The notes beneath the pieces were generated by a model. That model was given only the letters and a program-made list of their open reading frames with translations, had not been told where the DNA came from and made no database searches. Position numbers and translations under genes: made by a program. DNA of 51,522 bases, from contig CAJWTS010000020.1 in NCBI GenBank assembly GCA_913047795.1, forward strand, positions 1 to 51,522. Direction: 5' to 3'. Numbering within the stretch: position 1 is the stretch's first letter; each line of letters opens with the position of its first letter. Of this stretch, positions 1-7,945 are shown piece after piece. Source of the stretch: an uncultured Verrucomicrobiota bacterium (lineage in GTDB: Bacteria > Verrucomicrobiota > Kiritimatiellia > CAJWTS01).

Positions 1-1619
1 CTCACGGTGTTCTCCTCATCGGCTACACTGCCCGCACCGAGAGCCACGCTGTTTTTAGCGGCCGTAGCGCCCGGACCGATGGCCACGCCGTTTTCAGCGG
101 CCTTGGCGCCCGTACCGATGGAGACGGAATCATTCCCGGTAATGTTCTGCCCTGCACCTTCGCCTATGGCAATGTTACGGTTACCCGTAATGTTTTGTCC
201 GGCGTCCTGGCCGTAGGCTATATTCCCGGAGCCGTTTACGTTCGTGCCGGCGTGGTCGCCCGAGGCTAGATTATCGCTGCCGGTTACGTTCCGGCCGGCG
301 CCGTCGCCCGAGGCTTGATTATCGTCGCCGGTTACGTTCCGGCCGGCGTTGTCGCCCGAGGCTAGATTATCGCGCCCGGTTACGTCGTTGCCGGCGTCGT
401 CGCCCCAGGCTTGATTATGGAAGCCGGTTACGCTCTGTCCGGCGCCGTCACCCCAGGCTAGATTATCGTTGCCGCTTACGTTCTGTCCGGCGGCGTATCC
501 CGAGGCTTGATTATAGTTGCCGGTTACGTTCGTGCCGGCGTTCAGGCCCGAGGCTTGATTATTGTCGCCGTCTACGAAATTGCCGGCGCTCGAGCCCGCG
601 GCTTGATTCTGGTTGCCGTTTACGTTCGAGCCGGCGTTCTGGCCCGCGGCTTGATTGTTGTTGCCGGTTACATTCCGACCGGCGTAGGCGCCCGCGGCTT
701 GATTCCGGTTGCCGTTTACTTCCTGTCCGGCGCCGTCGCCCGCGGCTTGATTAAAGCTGCCGTTTACGTTCGTGCCGGCCTGGTAGCCTGAGGCTTGATT
801 ATTGCTGCCGTTTACGTTGTTGCCGGCGGCCAGGCCTGAGGCTTGATTGTTGTCGCCGTTTACGTTCTGTCCGGCGTTCTGGCCTGAGGCTTGATTGTTG
901 TAGCCGTTTACGTTCCGGCCGGCGTCGTAGCCTGAGGCTTGATTATAGCTGCCGGTTACGCTCTGTCCGGCGTATTGGCCCGAGGCTAGATTATCGTTGC
1001 CGGTTACGTTCTGTCCGGCGCCCTCGCCCGAGGCTTGATTATCGTTGCCGTTTACGTTCTGTCCGGCCTCGAAGCCCGAGGCTTGATTGTTGTTGCCGTT
1101 TACGCTCTGTCCGGCGGCGTATCCCGCGGCTTGATTGTTGGTGCCGTTTACGCTCTGTCCGGCGTAGGCGCCCGTGGCTTGATTGTTGTCGCCGTTTACG
1201 TTCGAGCCGGCGCTCGAGCCCGCGGCTAGATTGTTGTCGCCGGTTACGTTCTGTCCGGCGGAGGTGCCCGCGGCTTGATTCTGGTCGCCGTTTACGTTCC
1301 CGCCGGCGTAGGCGCCTGATGCTTGATTATAGTGGCCGTTTACGCTCTGTCCGGCGGAGGTGCCCGCGGCTGTATTATAGTTCCCGGTTACTGTATTGCC
1401 GGCCCCGTCGCCAAGGGACGAGAGGCCTATACCGACGCTATTCCCTCCGGCGCTCTGGCCGATCGAGGTATTGGAGTCGTTACCCTGGTCGTCGGCGAAA
1501 GGCCCGTTTGTAGTCGCGCTGGCGCTTTGCAGGAATCCAAAGACAAGCGCTACGCCGGCAGCCAATGCCGCGTGAAAAAGTGAGAGTTTTCTTTTACTGC
1601 TTCCGTGGTTTGTTTTCAT
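1..1619 (-). CDS. YadA-like (trimeric autotransporter type) repeat adhesin, 3' end outside the window
   Basis: The frame is open from an ATG at 1619 down to the left edge, so at least 539 residues are visible and the C-terminus is missing. An AAAGGAG ribosome site lies 6 bases before the ATG. Residues 1-35 form a signal peptide (basic start, hydrophobic core, ending SASA). About 26 tandem 16-residue repeats follow, consensus NQASGxxAGQNVNGNN. Near the left edge they give way to the classic YadA head pattern (SVAIG / VALG with GA.A between). Such repeats fold as beta-rolls in surface adhesins of Gram-negative bacteria. The trimeric stalk and membrane anchor, or alternatively a peptidase S74 C-terminus, would lie beyond the window, so the export type is inferred and not seen. 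It is transcribed toward the left edge and stands alone in the visible sequence. Confidence 0.82.
   Translation of the reverse strand, partial: MKTNHGSSKRKLSLFHAALAAGVALVFGFLQSASATTNGPFADDQGNDSNTSIGQSAGGNSVGIGLSSLGDGAGNTVTGNYNTAAGTSAGQSVNGHYNQASGAYAGGNVNGDQNQAAGTSAGQNVTGDNNLAAGSSAGSNVNGDNNQATGAYAGQSVNGTNNQAAGYAAGQSVNGNNNQASGFEAGQNVNGNDNQASGEGAGQNVTGNDNLASGQYAGQSVTGSYNQASGYDAGRNVNGYNNQASGQNAGQNVNGDNNQASGLAAGNNVNGSNNQASGYQAGTNVNGSFNQAAGDGAGQEVNGNRNQAAGAYAGRNVTGNNNQAAGQNAGSNVNGNQNQAAGSSAGNFVDGDNNQASGLNAGTNVTGNYNQASGYAAGQNVSGNDNLAWGDGAGQSVTGFHNQAWGDDAGNDVTGRDNLASGDNAGRNVTGDDNQASGDGAGRNVTGSDNLASGDHAGTNVNGSGNIAYGQDAGQNITGNRNIAIGEGAGQNITGNDSVSIGTGAKAAENGVAIGPGATAAKNSVALGAGSVADEENTV
135..1415 (-). 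repeat. about 26 tandem 48-bp coding repeats
   Basis: The unit boundary (gccgtttacg or gccggttacg on the plus strand) recurs every 48 bases from 135 to 1383 wherever I checked it, for example at 183, 231, 279, 327, 1239, 1287, 1335 and 1383. Each unit codes for 16 residues in the minus-strand adhesin. The period never shifts, so the frame is kept. Variation is concentrated in two residues after the ASG triplet and in the residues flanking the conserved Asn, while AG, V and G positions are nearly fixed. Copy number could change by recombination or slippage without a frameshift. Confidence 0.93.
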
Positions 1620-1772
1620 GCGTTGCTCCTTTGGATTAGTTGGTTATCTGGCTTCCATGAACGTGGAAATTTGGCTGAACGCCGGAATGTAATGCCTGAA
1701 AGCAGCCATGTCAGCACGGAAAATTGGCGGTATCAGATTCTGTCAGGAATTCTGCCCCAGTTGCAGGGCTAA

Positions 1773-2189
1773 TCAACCTGCTGTTAACTCTCTGTAACGG
1801 CTGCGCTGTTCTCCCCCGGATTCAGCTGTCAGGGCGCTCCGTGTTGCTGCACGCCATGTGGCTCTCCGTGCCGCGCTGGATAACTCTTGCCCGTCTGTGG
1901 AATTGCGATCCACGTAATATCGGGCCACCTTCTGACGTGAGGCCAGGCTCGCCAGTATTTCCAGAGCCTTTGCGGCGTCCCGCAGTTCTCCGTCCTTGAG
2001 CTTGCGTGTTTGTCGGCGAATGGCCTGGGAGAGCATTGCCTGTGCATGGATGTCGGCATCCACGTCCTCGTGTGCACGAAAGGTCCGACGGACGTGTTTG
2101 CCCTCGCTGTCGTGCCTGTCGTCCACAACAAAGCGCATGTACTTGCCTTGGTTTATGTCTTCTCGTATCTTTGGTGATGTATGCGGCAT
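1773..2189 (-). CDS. hypothetical protein, 138 aa
   Basis: I do not recognise this protein. It starts at an ATG with AAGGA about 10 bases upstream. The first 90 residues are charged and predicted mostly helical (for example a stretch around KDGELRDAAKALEIL). The last 40 residues are rich in Arg, Ala and Ser and look low in structure. It lies between the adhesin gene (same strand) and tRNA-Ser (opposite strand). Other frames over the same bases are also open, so coding is not certain. It could be a remnant of an element that sat beside the tRNA, but nothing in the sequence shows this. Confidence 0.35.
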   Translation of the reverse strand: MPHTSPKIREDINQGKYMRFVVDDRHDSEGKHVRRTFRAHEDVDADIHAQAMLSQAIRRQTRKLKDGELRDAAKALEILASLASRQKVARYYVDRNSTDGQELSSAARRATWRAATRSALTAESGGEQRSRYRELTAG

Positions 2190-2258
2190 TAACCGGGATC
2201 CTTCCGATCTGACTCAGCGAAGAACGGCATGAATCAGGCATGAGTACAGGCAACAATT

Positions 2259-2287
2259 TTGCACCGGGCTCTGATATCTTATAAATA
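2259..2287 (+). promoter_or_regulatory. candidate sigma70-type promoter of tRNA-Ser
   Basis: TTGCAC at 2259-2264 is followed by an AT-rich stretch with TATAAA at 2280-2285 (15-base spacer) or TAAATA at 2282-2287 (17-base spacer). Transcription would begin close to 2292, about 15 bases before the tRNA. This is a by-eye match only. Confidence 0.45.
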
Positions 2288-2306
2288 TCCTGATATGATT
2301 GCCCCC

Positions 2307-2394
2307 GGAGAGGTGGCTGAGTGGACGAAAGCACCGGTCTTGAAAACCGGCGACGGGCAACCGTCCGTGGGTTCGAATCCCACCCTCTCCGCCA
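2307..2394 (+). tRNA. tRNA-Ser (anticodon UGA)
   Basis: The 88-base cloverleaf has the acceptor stem GGAGAGG / CCTCTCC, the D-loop and the T-arm GTGGGTTCGAATCCCAC. The anticodon stem CCGGT / ACCGG encloses the loop CTTGAAA, giving anticodon TGA at 2341-2343. The long variable arm (GACGGGCAACCGTC) is that expected of a class II serine tRNA. The 3' CCA is encoded. Confidence 0.97.
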
Positions 2395-2682
2395 ATCTAC
2401 GCCGTCGCCGCGAGAAGGAATCCGGACCAGAGCAGAAGCGATCCGCCTCGAGAATCCCTGGGTATCGGAGCCAGGGGTCTCTCGTGAGGGCGAAAGGCGA
2501 AAAATCTGATTTCTTTCGTAAAAACATCAAAAACAGGCTTTTCAAAGCTAGGGAATATTGACGACAATATGAGGAGACTAATCATTATGCTAATGTGGAT
2601 GTGGAATGACCTGCGTCTTTTGCCGGTACCGCCGGTGGGGGTAAGGGTCGTTTAGTAACGATTGATTGAGGGTGCCCGGTAA

Positions 2683-3795
2683 ATGATTATCCATAAACAC
2701 ATTTCCGCCATCTCGCACATCCTGCCGTCGCTGGTTTGCACCGCCGTGGAGATCTTCGCCGTCGCGACGCAAACGGCGGATGCAGGTCTCATCCTGCACA
2801 GTACGATGGACAACGCTGACGTGGGTGCGGGAGCGGGCACCGACGACACGGGCTCGGGGGATTTTACGGTCAACAACCTCGTAGGTTCGCCCAACGGCAC
2901 CGCCACCGAAACCGCCGGACCGCAGTCTGTCCTCTCCGGCGCGACCGGAATCATCGGCGAGGCCCTCGATTTCGAGGGCGATGGAGCTCCGGCAGGTACG
3001 CGTCATGTAGGCTACGGAGATTTTTACGACCACACGAACGCACCGTTGGGGCATACGGTTTCCATCTGGCTAAATCCGGACACCTCGGCTAACGGATTCC
3101 CCATGGCCAAAGGCGGCAGCAACCCGGAGGCCGGGTGGGCATTGTTTAAGGTTGGCAATGGTTTACGCATGCGGGGAAAGCCCTCCGCCCCCGCAGTTTC
3201 TACTCTACGCGATCTTCGCAGATCGAGCGGATTTGAGGCCGGCACCTGGCACCATTTCGCCATCGTGCTGGACGATGTGAACTTCCGACTCATGGGTTAT
3301 GTGGACACTTTGGGGTCAGGGCTTTCCGGGACGGACAACAGTTGGAGTATCAAATCCGGTAGTCTCAATTCTTATAGTAGCGGCGAAATCTGGGACTCGA
3401 TCGATTCCCTCATCCTTGGGAGCATCTCCAAGGCCGTCATCGATTACGGCTTCGACGGCAAGCTGGACGACTTCGCCGTCTGGGACGAAGCACTCACCGC
3501 AGGCGAGGTGCTCGGTCTATACGAAGTCGCGACTAACGCGGTATTGAACTACAATGCCGCTAAATTCGATTCGCTGAAGCAGATCCATGATGCCGCCAGC
3601 GGCACCACGGCTGCCATTGCGGGCGCCAGCGGTCCCGACCTGTTCTGGACGTACGCCAGCGGGCTGGGCAGTATGGAAGGCCTCAGCGGCAGCAGCCCGA
3701 GTTTCACGCTGGTGCTGAACGGCAGCGCCGGAACCGGCCTGGCGTCCGCGGCGTTCGTCCCTTCCCCTGCCGGCACCTTGGTCATCGTGCAGTAG
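2683..3795 (+). CDS. secreted LamG-like jellyroll domain protein
   Basis: A 370-residue protein with an N-terminal hydrophobic segment ending near TADA at residue 34, consistent with a signal peptide. Residues of roughly 95-285 form a LamG / concanavalin-A-like fold: WHHFAIVLDD in the middle and the end motif DGKLDDFAVWDEAL, both typical of LamGL domains in PVC bacteria. The last 80 residues resemble the tail that usually precedes a PEP-CTERM sorting signal. Here the protein stops at VPSPAGTLVIVQ, with no membrane segment or Arg cluster. The start has GAGGG 10 bases upstream. Binding of carbohydrate or matrix is the usual guess for the family; no substrate can be read from the sequence. Confidence 0.75.
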   Translation: MIIHKHISAISHILPSLVCTAVEIFAVATQTADAGLILHSTMDNADVGAGAGTDDTGSGDFTVNNLVGSPNGTATETAGPQSVLSGATGIIGEALDFEGDGAPAGTRHVGYGDFYDHTNAPLGHTVSIWLNPDTSANGFPMAKGGSNPEAGWALFKVGNGLRMRGKPSAPAVSTLRDLRRSSGFEAGTWHHFAIVLDDVNFRLMGYVDTLGSGLSGTDNSWSIKSGSLNSYSSGEIWDSIDSLILGSISKAVIDYGFDGKLDDFAVWDEALTAGEVLGLYEVATNAVLNYNAAKFDSLKQIHDAASGTTAAIAGASGPDLFWTYASGLGSMEGLSGSSPSFTLVLNGSAGTGLASAAFVPSPAGTLVIVQ

Positions 3796-3986
3796 AAGTG
3801 GCCTGACCCCTGTGGCGAATTCAAGCCTTGGCCGGATACGCCTCGGCTAATCGCCACCCCTGCGGCTCCCGAAACCCCGCGACGACATGCTCACGCCTTG
3901 CTGCACGGACTCCTCTCAATGCCCTTCGGACTCCCCAAGTCGTCTACGTCTTTCTGGAGGGCCGTTTGGCGTGGTAGACTTTCCGC

Positions 3987-5186
3987 ATGTTCCTGCCCAC
4001 GGGAGATACACCTAATCCGCGCGACTTTACGCCCTGGGTCAACTACGGGTTGATCCTGGTCAATATTGCGGTCTTCGTATTCGTTACGCTTCCGCTTTCG
4101 ACCGTTGGGGTGGATCCGCGCAATCCGCTGCTGGCCGAGTACATTCTTTCGATGGCTCCCGATTTGCCCGCAGGCATGATCCCCGCTCATCTTCTACAGA
4201 GCATCAGCGCGTACGACCTGTATGTCTTTCTCCACGGCTTTAAGCCGGCCGCAGCCCAACTATCCGACCTGCTCTATTCCATGTTCCTGCATGGCGGCTT
4301 CATGCATCTCTTCGGCAACATGCTTTTCCTCTGGATCTACGGTGACAACGTCGAGCACCGCCTCGGTCGCTGCGGCTATTTGCTGACATACATCGGTACC
4401 GGCATCGTGGCGACGCTGTTCTTCGCCCAATTCGCGCGCGGATCAATGACGCCGCTCGTCGGCGCCTCCGGTGCGATCTCGGGCGTGCTGGGTCTCTACT
4501 TCCTGCTCTTCCCGCGCAACCGCGTGAAGGTCTTCATCTTTTTCTTCCCGCTGATCTTCAATGTCTTCCTCATCCCCGCTCGGCTGGTGTTGGGTGTCTA
4601 CCTCATACTCGACAACATTCTGCCGTTCGTTGCCGGAGGCCACTCGAATGTTGCCTACGGCGCCCACATCGGCGGATTCCTTGCCGGACTGGGGGTGGCC
4701 TGGTTCGGGGAGCAACAGGCCTGGCAATGGCCATGGACAGGACGGTTATCCCCCTCCAAACGACAGGCCGATTCATCGTCGGCTGGGGAACAGGATGCAC
4801 CTGACGAACCCGCGCCCCTTCGCCTGCGACGTGCCATTCGCGATCGCAGGTCCCAGGCCGCACTTGGAATCGCGGCCTCCCTCGATGCGACTGAGCTCGC
4901 AGACCTCCTCCCGAACGAAACCGTCGTGCTCGCCGAGTGGATGCACGAGGCCGGTTACTCCGCAGCCGCCGGACGCCTGCTACGCAGTTGCTTGTCGCAC
5001 CAGCGGGGTTCCAAAGATCTGGCGCCCGTTCATCTCCAACTCGGCCTCTTGCGCCTGCAGCAGCAACAACACGCCTCGGCCTACCAGTACCTGCTTGATG
5101 CGGTCGACCAGGCTCGCGACCCCGCAACGGTCGCCAGGGCCCGAGTTGCCCTTGCAGAGATCAGCGTCCACCGCAGACATCGATAA
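3987..5186 (+). CDS. rhomboid family intramembrane serine protease with a C-terminal cytoplasmic tail
   Basis: A 399-residue membrane protein. The catalytic serine is in GASG (Ser161) and the histidine in GAHIGG (His227). The conserved HGGFMHLFGNM segment carries His102, His107 and Asn111, the expected oxyanion-side residues. About six membrane helices lie between residues 18 and 240. Rhomboids cut transmembrane segments of other proteins inside the membrane. Residues 245-399 are soluble, with a charged linker and helical repeats that look TPR-like, as in other rhomboids that carry a helper domain. The start ATG has no good ribosome site close by (GGAGG is about 25 bases away). The next gene follows after 48 bases in the same direction. 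Confidence 0.9.
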   Translation: MFLPTGDTPNPRDFTPWVNYGLILVNIAVFVFVTLPLSTVGVDPRNPLLAEYILSMAPDLPAGMIPAHLLQSISAYDLYVFLHGFKPAAAQLSDLLYSMFLHGGFMHLFGNMLFLWIYGDNVEHRLGRCGYLLTYIGTGIVATLFFAQFARGSMTPLVGASGAISGVLGLYFLLFPRNRVKVFIFFFPLIFNVFLIPARLVLGVYLILDNILPFVAGGHSNVAYGAHIGGFLAGLGVAWFGEQQAWQWPWTGRLSPSKRQADSSSAGEQDAPDEPAPLRLRRAIRDRRSQAALGIAASLDATELADLLPNETVVLAEWMHEAGYSAAAGRLLRSCLSHQRGSKDLAPVHLQLGLLRLQQQQHASAYQYLLDAVDQARDPATVARARVALAEISVHRRHR

Positions 5187-5234
5187 GGCAAGAAGGTGTT
5201 GACCCGGGTAATCGGGCATATCAAACTTCATTAA

Positions 5235-6077
5235 ATGGCAAGAGACGACAAAGCGGACGACCGTGATCTCAGCTTCATTCCTACGGAGAATCCTGATCCG
5301 AAACGATTGACGGCCGAACAGATCGCGTTCTTCAACGAAAACGGCTACGTCAAGCCGTTCACGGCCTATGATCAAGAGGAGGCCGACAAGCAGCGTGATT
5401 ACTTCGACAGCTTAATGAGCGAACTGCAGGCCACGCGCAGCGACCTCGACAGCTATGCCATCAATGGATTTCATACGGTCTGTCGCGGGATCTATGACCT
5501 GGTCATGAATCCCACGATCCTGGACCATGTCGAGGACCTGCTGGGACCCGACTTCGTTTCATGGGGCACACATTTCTTCTGCAAAATGCCACATGACCCC
5601 AAGAAGGTCGGGTGGCATCAGGACGCGTCATACTGGCCGCTTTCTCCAGCGCGTACCGTCACCGTTTGGCTGGCCATCGACGATGCCGACCGCGAAAACT
5701 CGGCCATGACGTTTATGCCGGGCACCCACCGCAAGGGGCCGCTCGAGTGGGGAATGGTCAAGGGGCCGGCCGTGCTTTACCAGGAAATCAAGAATATCGA
5801 GTCGTACGGCGAGCCCGTATACGACGAATTGAAAGCCGGCGATTTTTCGCTACACGCCGACATGCTCGCGCACGGCTCCGAGCCCAACGCATCCGATCGG
5901 CGCCGCTGTGGTCTTACCATTCGCTATTGCCCACCAAGTGTCGTGCCGCTGGATCCCGGGTGGGCAAAAAGGACGATCTTGTGCCGCGGCAGCGCGGAGG
6001 GAAGCGACTGGGAATTCCCACCTCGGCCCGAAGGTGAAGATCTGCAGGCCAAGTTCCAGCCGACTGGCGACAACTGA
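5235..6077 (+). CDS. phytanoyl-CoA dioxygenase (PhyH) family Fe(II)/2-oxoglutarate oxygenase
   Basis: A 280-residue protein of usual PhyH length. The iron-binding triad is visible: His128 and Asp130 in GWHQDASYW, and His213 in LAHGSEPN. Arg224 or Arg230 follow, either of which could bind 2-oxoglutarate. PhyH enzymes hydroxylate an unactivated carbon using O2 and 2-oxoglutarate; the substrate varies and cannot be told here. There is no signal peptide, so it should be cytoplasmic. It converges on the deiodinase-like selenoprotein gene (stops 10 bases apart), and a second PhyH gene lies just beyond. Confidence 0.88.
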   Translation: MARDDKADDRDLSFIPTENPDPKRLTAEQIAFFNENGYVKPFTAYDQEEADKQRDYFDSLMSELQATRSDLDSYAINGFHTVCRGIYDLVMNPTILDHVEDLLGPDFVSWGTHFFCKMPHDPKKVGWHQDASYWPLSPARTVTVWLAIDDADRENSAMTFMPGTHRKGPLEWGMVKGPAVLYQEIKNIESYGEPVYDELKAGDFSLHADMLAHGSEPNASDRRRCGLTIRYCPPSVVPLDPGWAKRTILCRGSAEGSDWEFPPRPEGEDLQAKFQPTGDN

Positions 6078-6087
6078 GCGCTTCGCG

Positions 6088-6753
6088 CTACTCATGAAAG
6101 CGCGTCTCCAGCCAGTCCTGGACTCGGCTGACGCCCGGCGGAAAGCCGCGCGGCCCGCGGTCGGCCTTTATAGCGACGCGCCCATCCTTGTCGATGAGGT
6201 AAATGCGATCCGGCCAGGCGGAATATTCACGGGCGACCGCGTCATCCATCCCGTCGACCAAAGCCGGAATCTCGATATTGAGTTCGGACTGGGCTAGCGT
6301 GCAGGCCGCGACACGGTCATCCATGTGACGGTGGGTCGCGATATTGATTCCGGCCCGCTCGTTGCTGCGCTTGACCCAGCCATCCGCGGGGTGCGCTTCC
6401 TTGATGTAGATCATGAGAAATTCGACGTCGGCCTTGTACACCTTGTACAGACGATTGAGGGCACCAACCTGGCGCCGAAAAGGGCCTCAGGTGTAGCTTC
6501 CGAAGACCAGTATGACCGGACGTTTGCCGCGGAATGTCGAGAGCGTGACCTTGCTTTTTCCGTCCACACTCTCGAGCGAAAAATCGATGGCCAGATCCCC
6601 CTCGCGCAGTGCCGTTTCGGGCATGCGGTCACTCCGCCGACGGCTCGACGAACCGCGACTTTGAGCACTGACCCAGTCCGCGCCGAGGAGCAGGACGACC
6701 AGACTTGCTGTGAAAACGACACTAGATCTCAAGGGGATCTCCGTTGGTTGCAT
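6088..6753 (-). CDS. iodothyronine deiodinase-like selenoprotein (UGA at 6487-6489 read as selenocysteine)
   Basis: Two open stretches in one frame, 88 and 132 codons, are separated only by a TGA. Reading it as Sec89 gives a 221-residue protein. Around the site it reads GSYT-U-GPF, matching the deiodinase motif GSCT-U-PPF. Next comes YIKEAHPADGW (residues 116-126), the family's EAH..DGW signature, then a His-rich DDR segment and PALVD with a later Y.A.P.R.Y, all in family order. A hydrophobic segment at about residues 11-28 suggests export. The ATG at 6753 lacks a close ribosome site. A TTG at 6732 has GGAG 6 bases before it and may be the true start (214 residues). Deiodinases remove halogen from aromatic rings, and bacterial relatives act as thioredoxin-fold thiol/selenol enzymes of unknown substrate. 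It lies between two PhyH genes and in the same direction as the second. Confidence 0.85.
6457..6489 (-). promoter_or_regulatory. candidate bacterial SECIS element directly after the UGA
   Basis: Starting 10 bases after the UGA, GGCGCC (6471-6476) pairs with GGTGCC (6460-6465) in six base pairs with one G-U. They close a five-base loop AGGUU (6466-6470). The loop begins 16 bases after the UGA, and the E. coli fdhF SECIS has AGGUCU at almost the same distance. The GAG that overlaps the UGA can pair with CUC at 6457-6459 as an outer stem. Bacterial SelB recognises a G-U in such an apical loop. Seen: the pairing, loop and distance. Inferred: SelB binding. Confidence 0.75.
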
Positions 6754-6993
6754 AATATAACGTCGTGCACCTTCGGTTTATTGTATCGGAAATCGCGCGG
6801 ACCCCGGATCGAGCACCAATGCGTGAGCCAATGCGCCGAAATTGGTTTTCGTTCCGAGCAGAACAGCAGGCGAGTCCGAGCGCCGCACCAACCGGATCCG
6901 CGTCTTGCGCGCACCAGGCTTGAATCCATGATGGCCCGCCCGGTAAAGCCGCCGGCCTACGGTGGCTTGTGTCGCCCCGCGCGCGTAGTACTT

Positions 6994-7731
6994 CTACACC
7001 GGCGCGCCGCGTAGATAAGGATTCGCCTCGAGACTGAAGATGCGGCTGGCGCTGTCGGCGCAGGGAACAATCGCGACGAGATTGGCAACGCGCCGCGGCG
7101 CGTCCGTGGTGTTCGGTCCGCTGCCGTGCACCGTTAAGCCATCGACCAGGATCAACTCTCCGGCCGGGACCGGAACCGACACGAGATCGTTCTTGTCGAT
7201 GACGGCTTCGGTGATAATGGTGCCAGGTACGCCCTGGTGCTCGATCTCTTCTCGATGACTGCCCGGCAGAACCTTCAGGCAGCCGTTCTCGAGCGTGGCA
7301 TCATCCAGCGCGAGCCAAACCGTGACGATCTTTGGGTCGACGAAGCCATAATAGATATTATCGTGATGACAGGCCAGCGACGCTCCGTGTTTTGCCGGCT
7401 TATAGAAATACTGGTCCTCGACGAGACGGAAGACGGGACCCAGGATCGACTCCAGGATGTCCAGCAATACGGGATGGCGGAAGAGAATTTCCTCGAAACG
7501 CGGTTCTCGAGAAAAAACGGGCGTATAGAGCGGGTAGGTCCCGCCCTCACCGGCGTCCAGCTCGATCGAGCGCAGGTTGGCGTCGGCATACATCCGCTCG
7601 CCGACCTGCTGCAGCTCCTCCATTTCGGCTCCGTTCAAAAACGGGCCGTAGCGCAAGTAACCTTCTTCCCTGTATCGCGCTAATTGTCCGGCCGATAATC
7701 CGTGCTCCAGGCTCTGTGTATTCTTTGGCAT
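6994..7731 (-). CDS. phytanoyl-CoA dioxygenase (PhyH) family protein, second copy
   Basis: A 245-residue protein, distantly related to the PhyH protein at 5235-6077. The iron ligands are His122 and Asp124 in ACHHDN and His202 in TVHGSGPN. Arg213/214 are candidates for 2-oxoglutarate binding. The segment VTVWLALDDATLENG is the usual PhyH core. There is no signal peptide. The gene lies 240 bases upstream of the deiodinase-like gene on the same strand. The gap is too large to prove an operon, and I see no gene in it. Substrate unknown. Confidence 0.88.
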   Translation of the reverse strand: MPKNTQSLEHGLSAGQLARYREEGYLRYGPFLNGAEMEELQQVGERMYADANLRSIELDAGEGGTYPLYTPVFSREPRFEEILFRHPVLLDILESILGPVFRLVEDQYFYKPAKHGASLACHHDNIYYGFVDPKIVTVWLALDDATLENGCLKVLPGSHREEIEHQGVPGTIITEAVIDKNDLVSVPVPAGELILVDGLTVHGSGPNTTDAPRRVANLVAIVPCADSASRIFSLEANPYLRGAPV

Positions 7732-7890
7732 GGTGTGTTTTCGAAATCCTACTTTAGCTGGGATTCACCCCGCGCCACAAGTCTACATCCGCCGTGACCA
7801 CGAAACCAAAACCTGCATTGTTCGTTTGCTCCCGGCCTATACATGCGCGGAAATGAATATCGCTCGGGAAGCCGCGTCTTACTAACCAAC

Positions 7891-7918
7891 TTGACGAACG
7901 GTAGACAGACTGCACAAT
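7891..7918 (+). promoter_or_regulatory. candidate promoter of the mlaA-mlaC-MMPL operon
   Basis: TTGACG (7891-7896), a 16-base spacer and CACAAT (7913-7918) resemble a sigma70 promoter. The start would fall near 7925, about 20 bases before the mlaA ATG. Found by eye only. Confidence 0.45.
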
Positions 7919-7945
7919 GGGGCACGAGAGACCTGGAAAGAAATT

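Noticed and set aside
507..1583. Several plus-strand open frames over the repeat region
   Set aside because: They arise because the 48-bp unit keeps every frame in step. The minus-strand frame has a signal peptide, a ribosome site and known repeat motifs, and the plus-strand frames have none.
2587..2655. 22-codon frame with GAGGAG upstream, between tRNA-Ser and the LamG gene
   Set aside because: The ribosome site is good, but the peptide has no recognisable pattern. It is too short to support as a gene.
2307..5000. Search for a second copy of the tRNA-Ser 3' end as an att site
   Set aside because: No repeat of the T-arm to CCA segment was seen downstream, and there is no integrase gene in the window.
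6487..6489. TGA as a nonsense mutation making a pseudogene
   Set aside because: The TGA falls exactly at the Sec position of the deiodinase motif, a SECIS-like hairpin follows, and 132 codons of conserved family sequence continue in frame with no other damage.
6325..7014. 229-residue plus-strand open frame over the deiodinase-like gene
   Set aside because: Antisense to the selenoprotein gene, without known motifs. It was considered as the reason for the break in the minus-strand gene but explains nothing.
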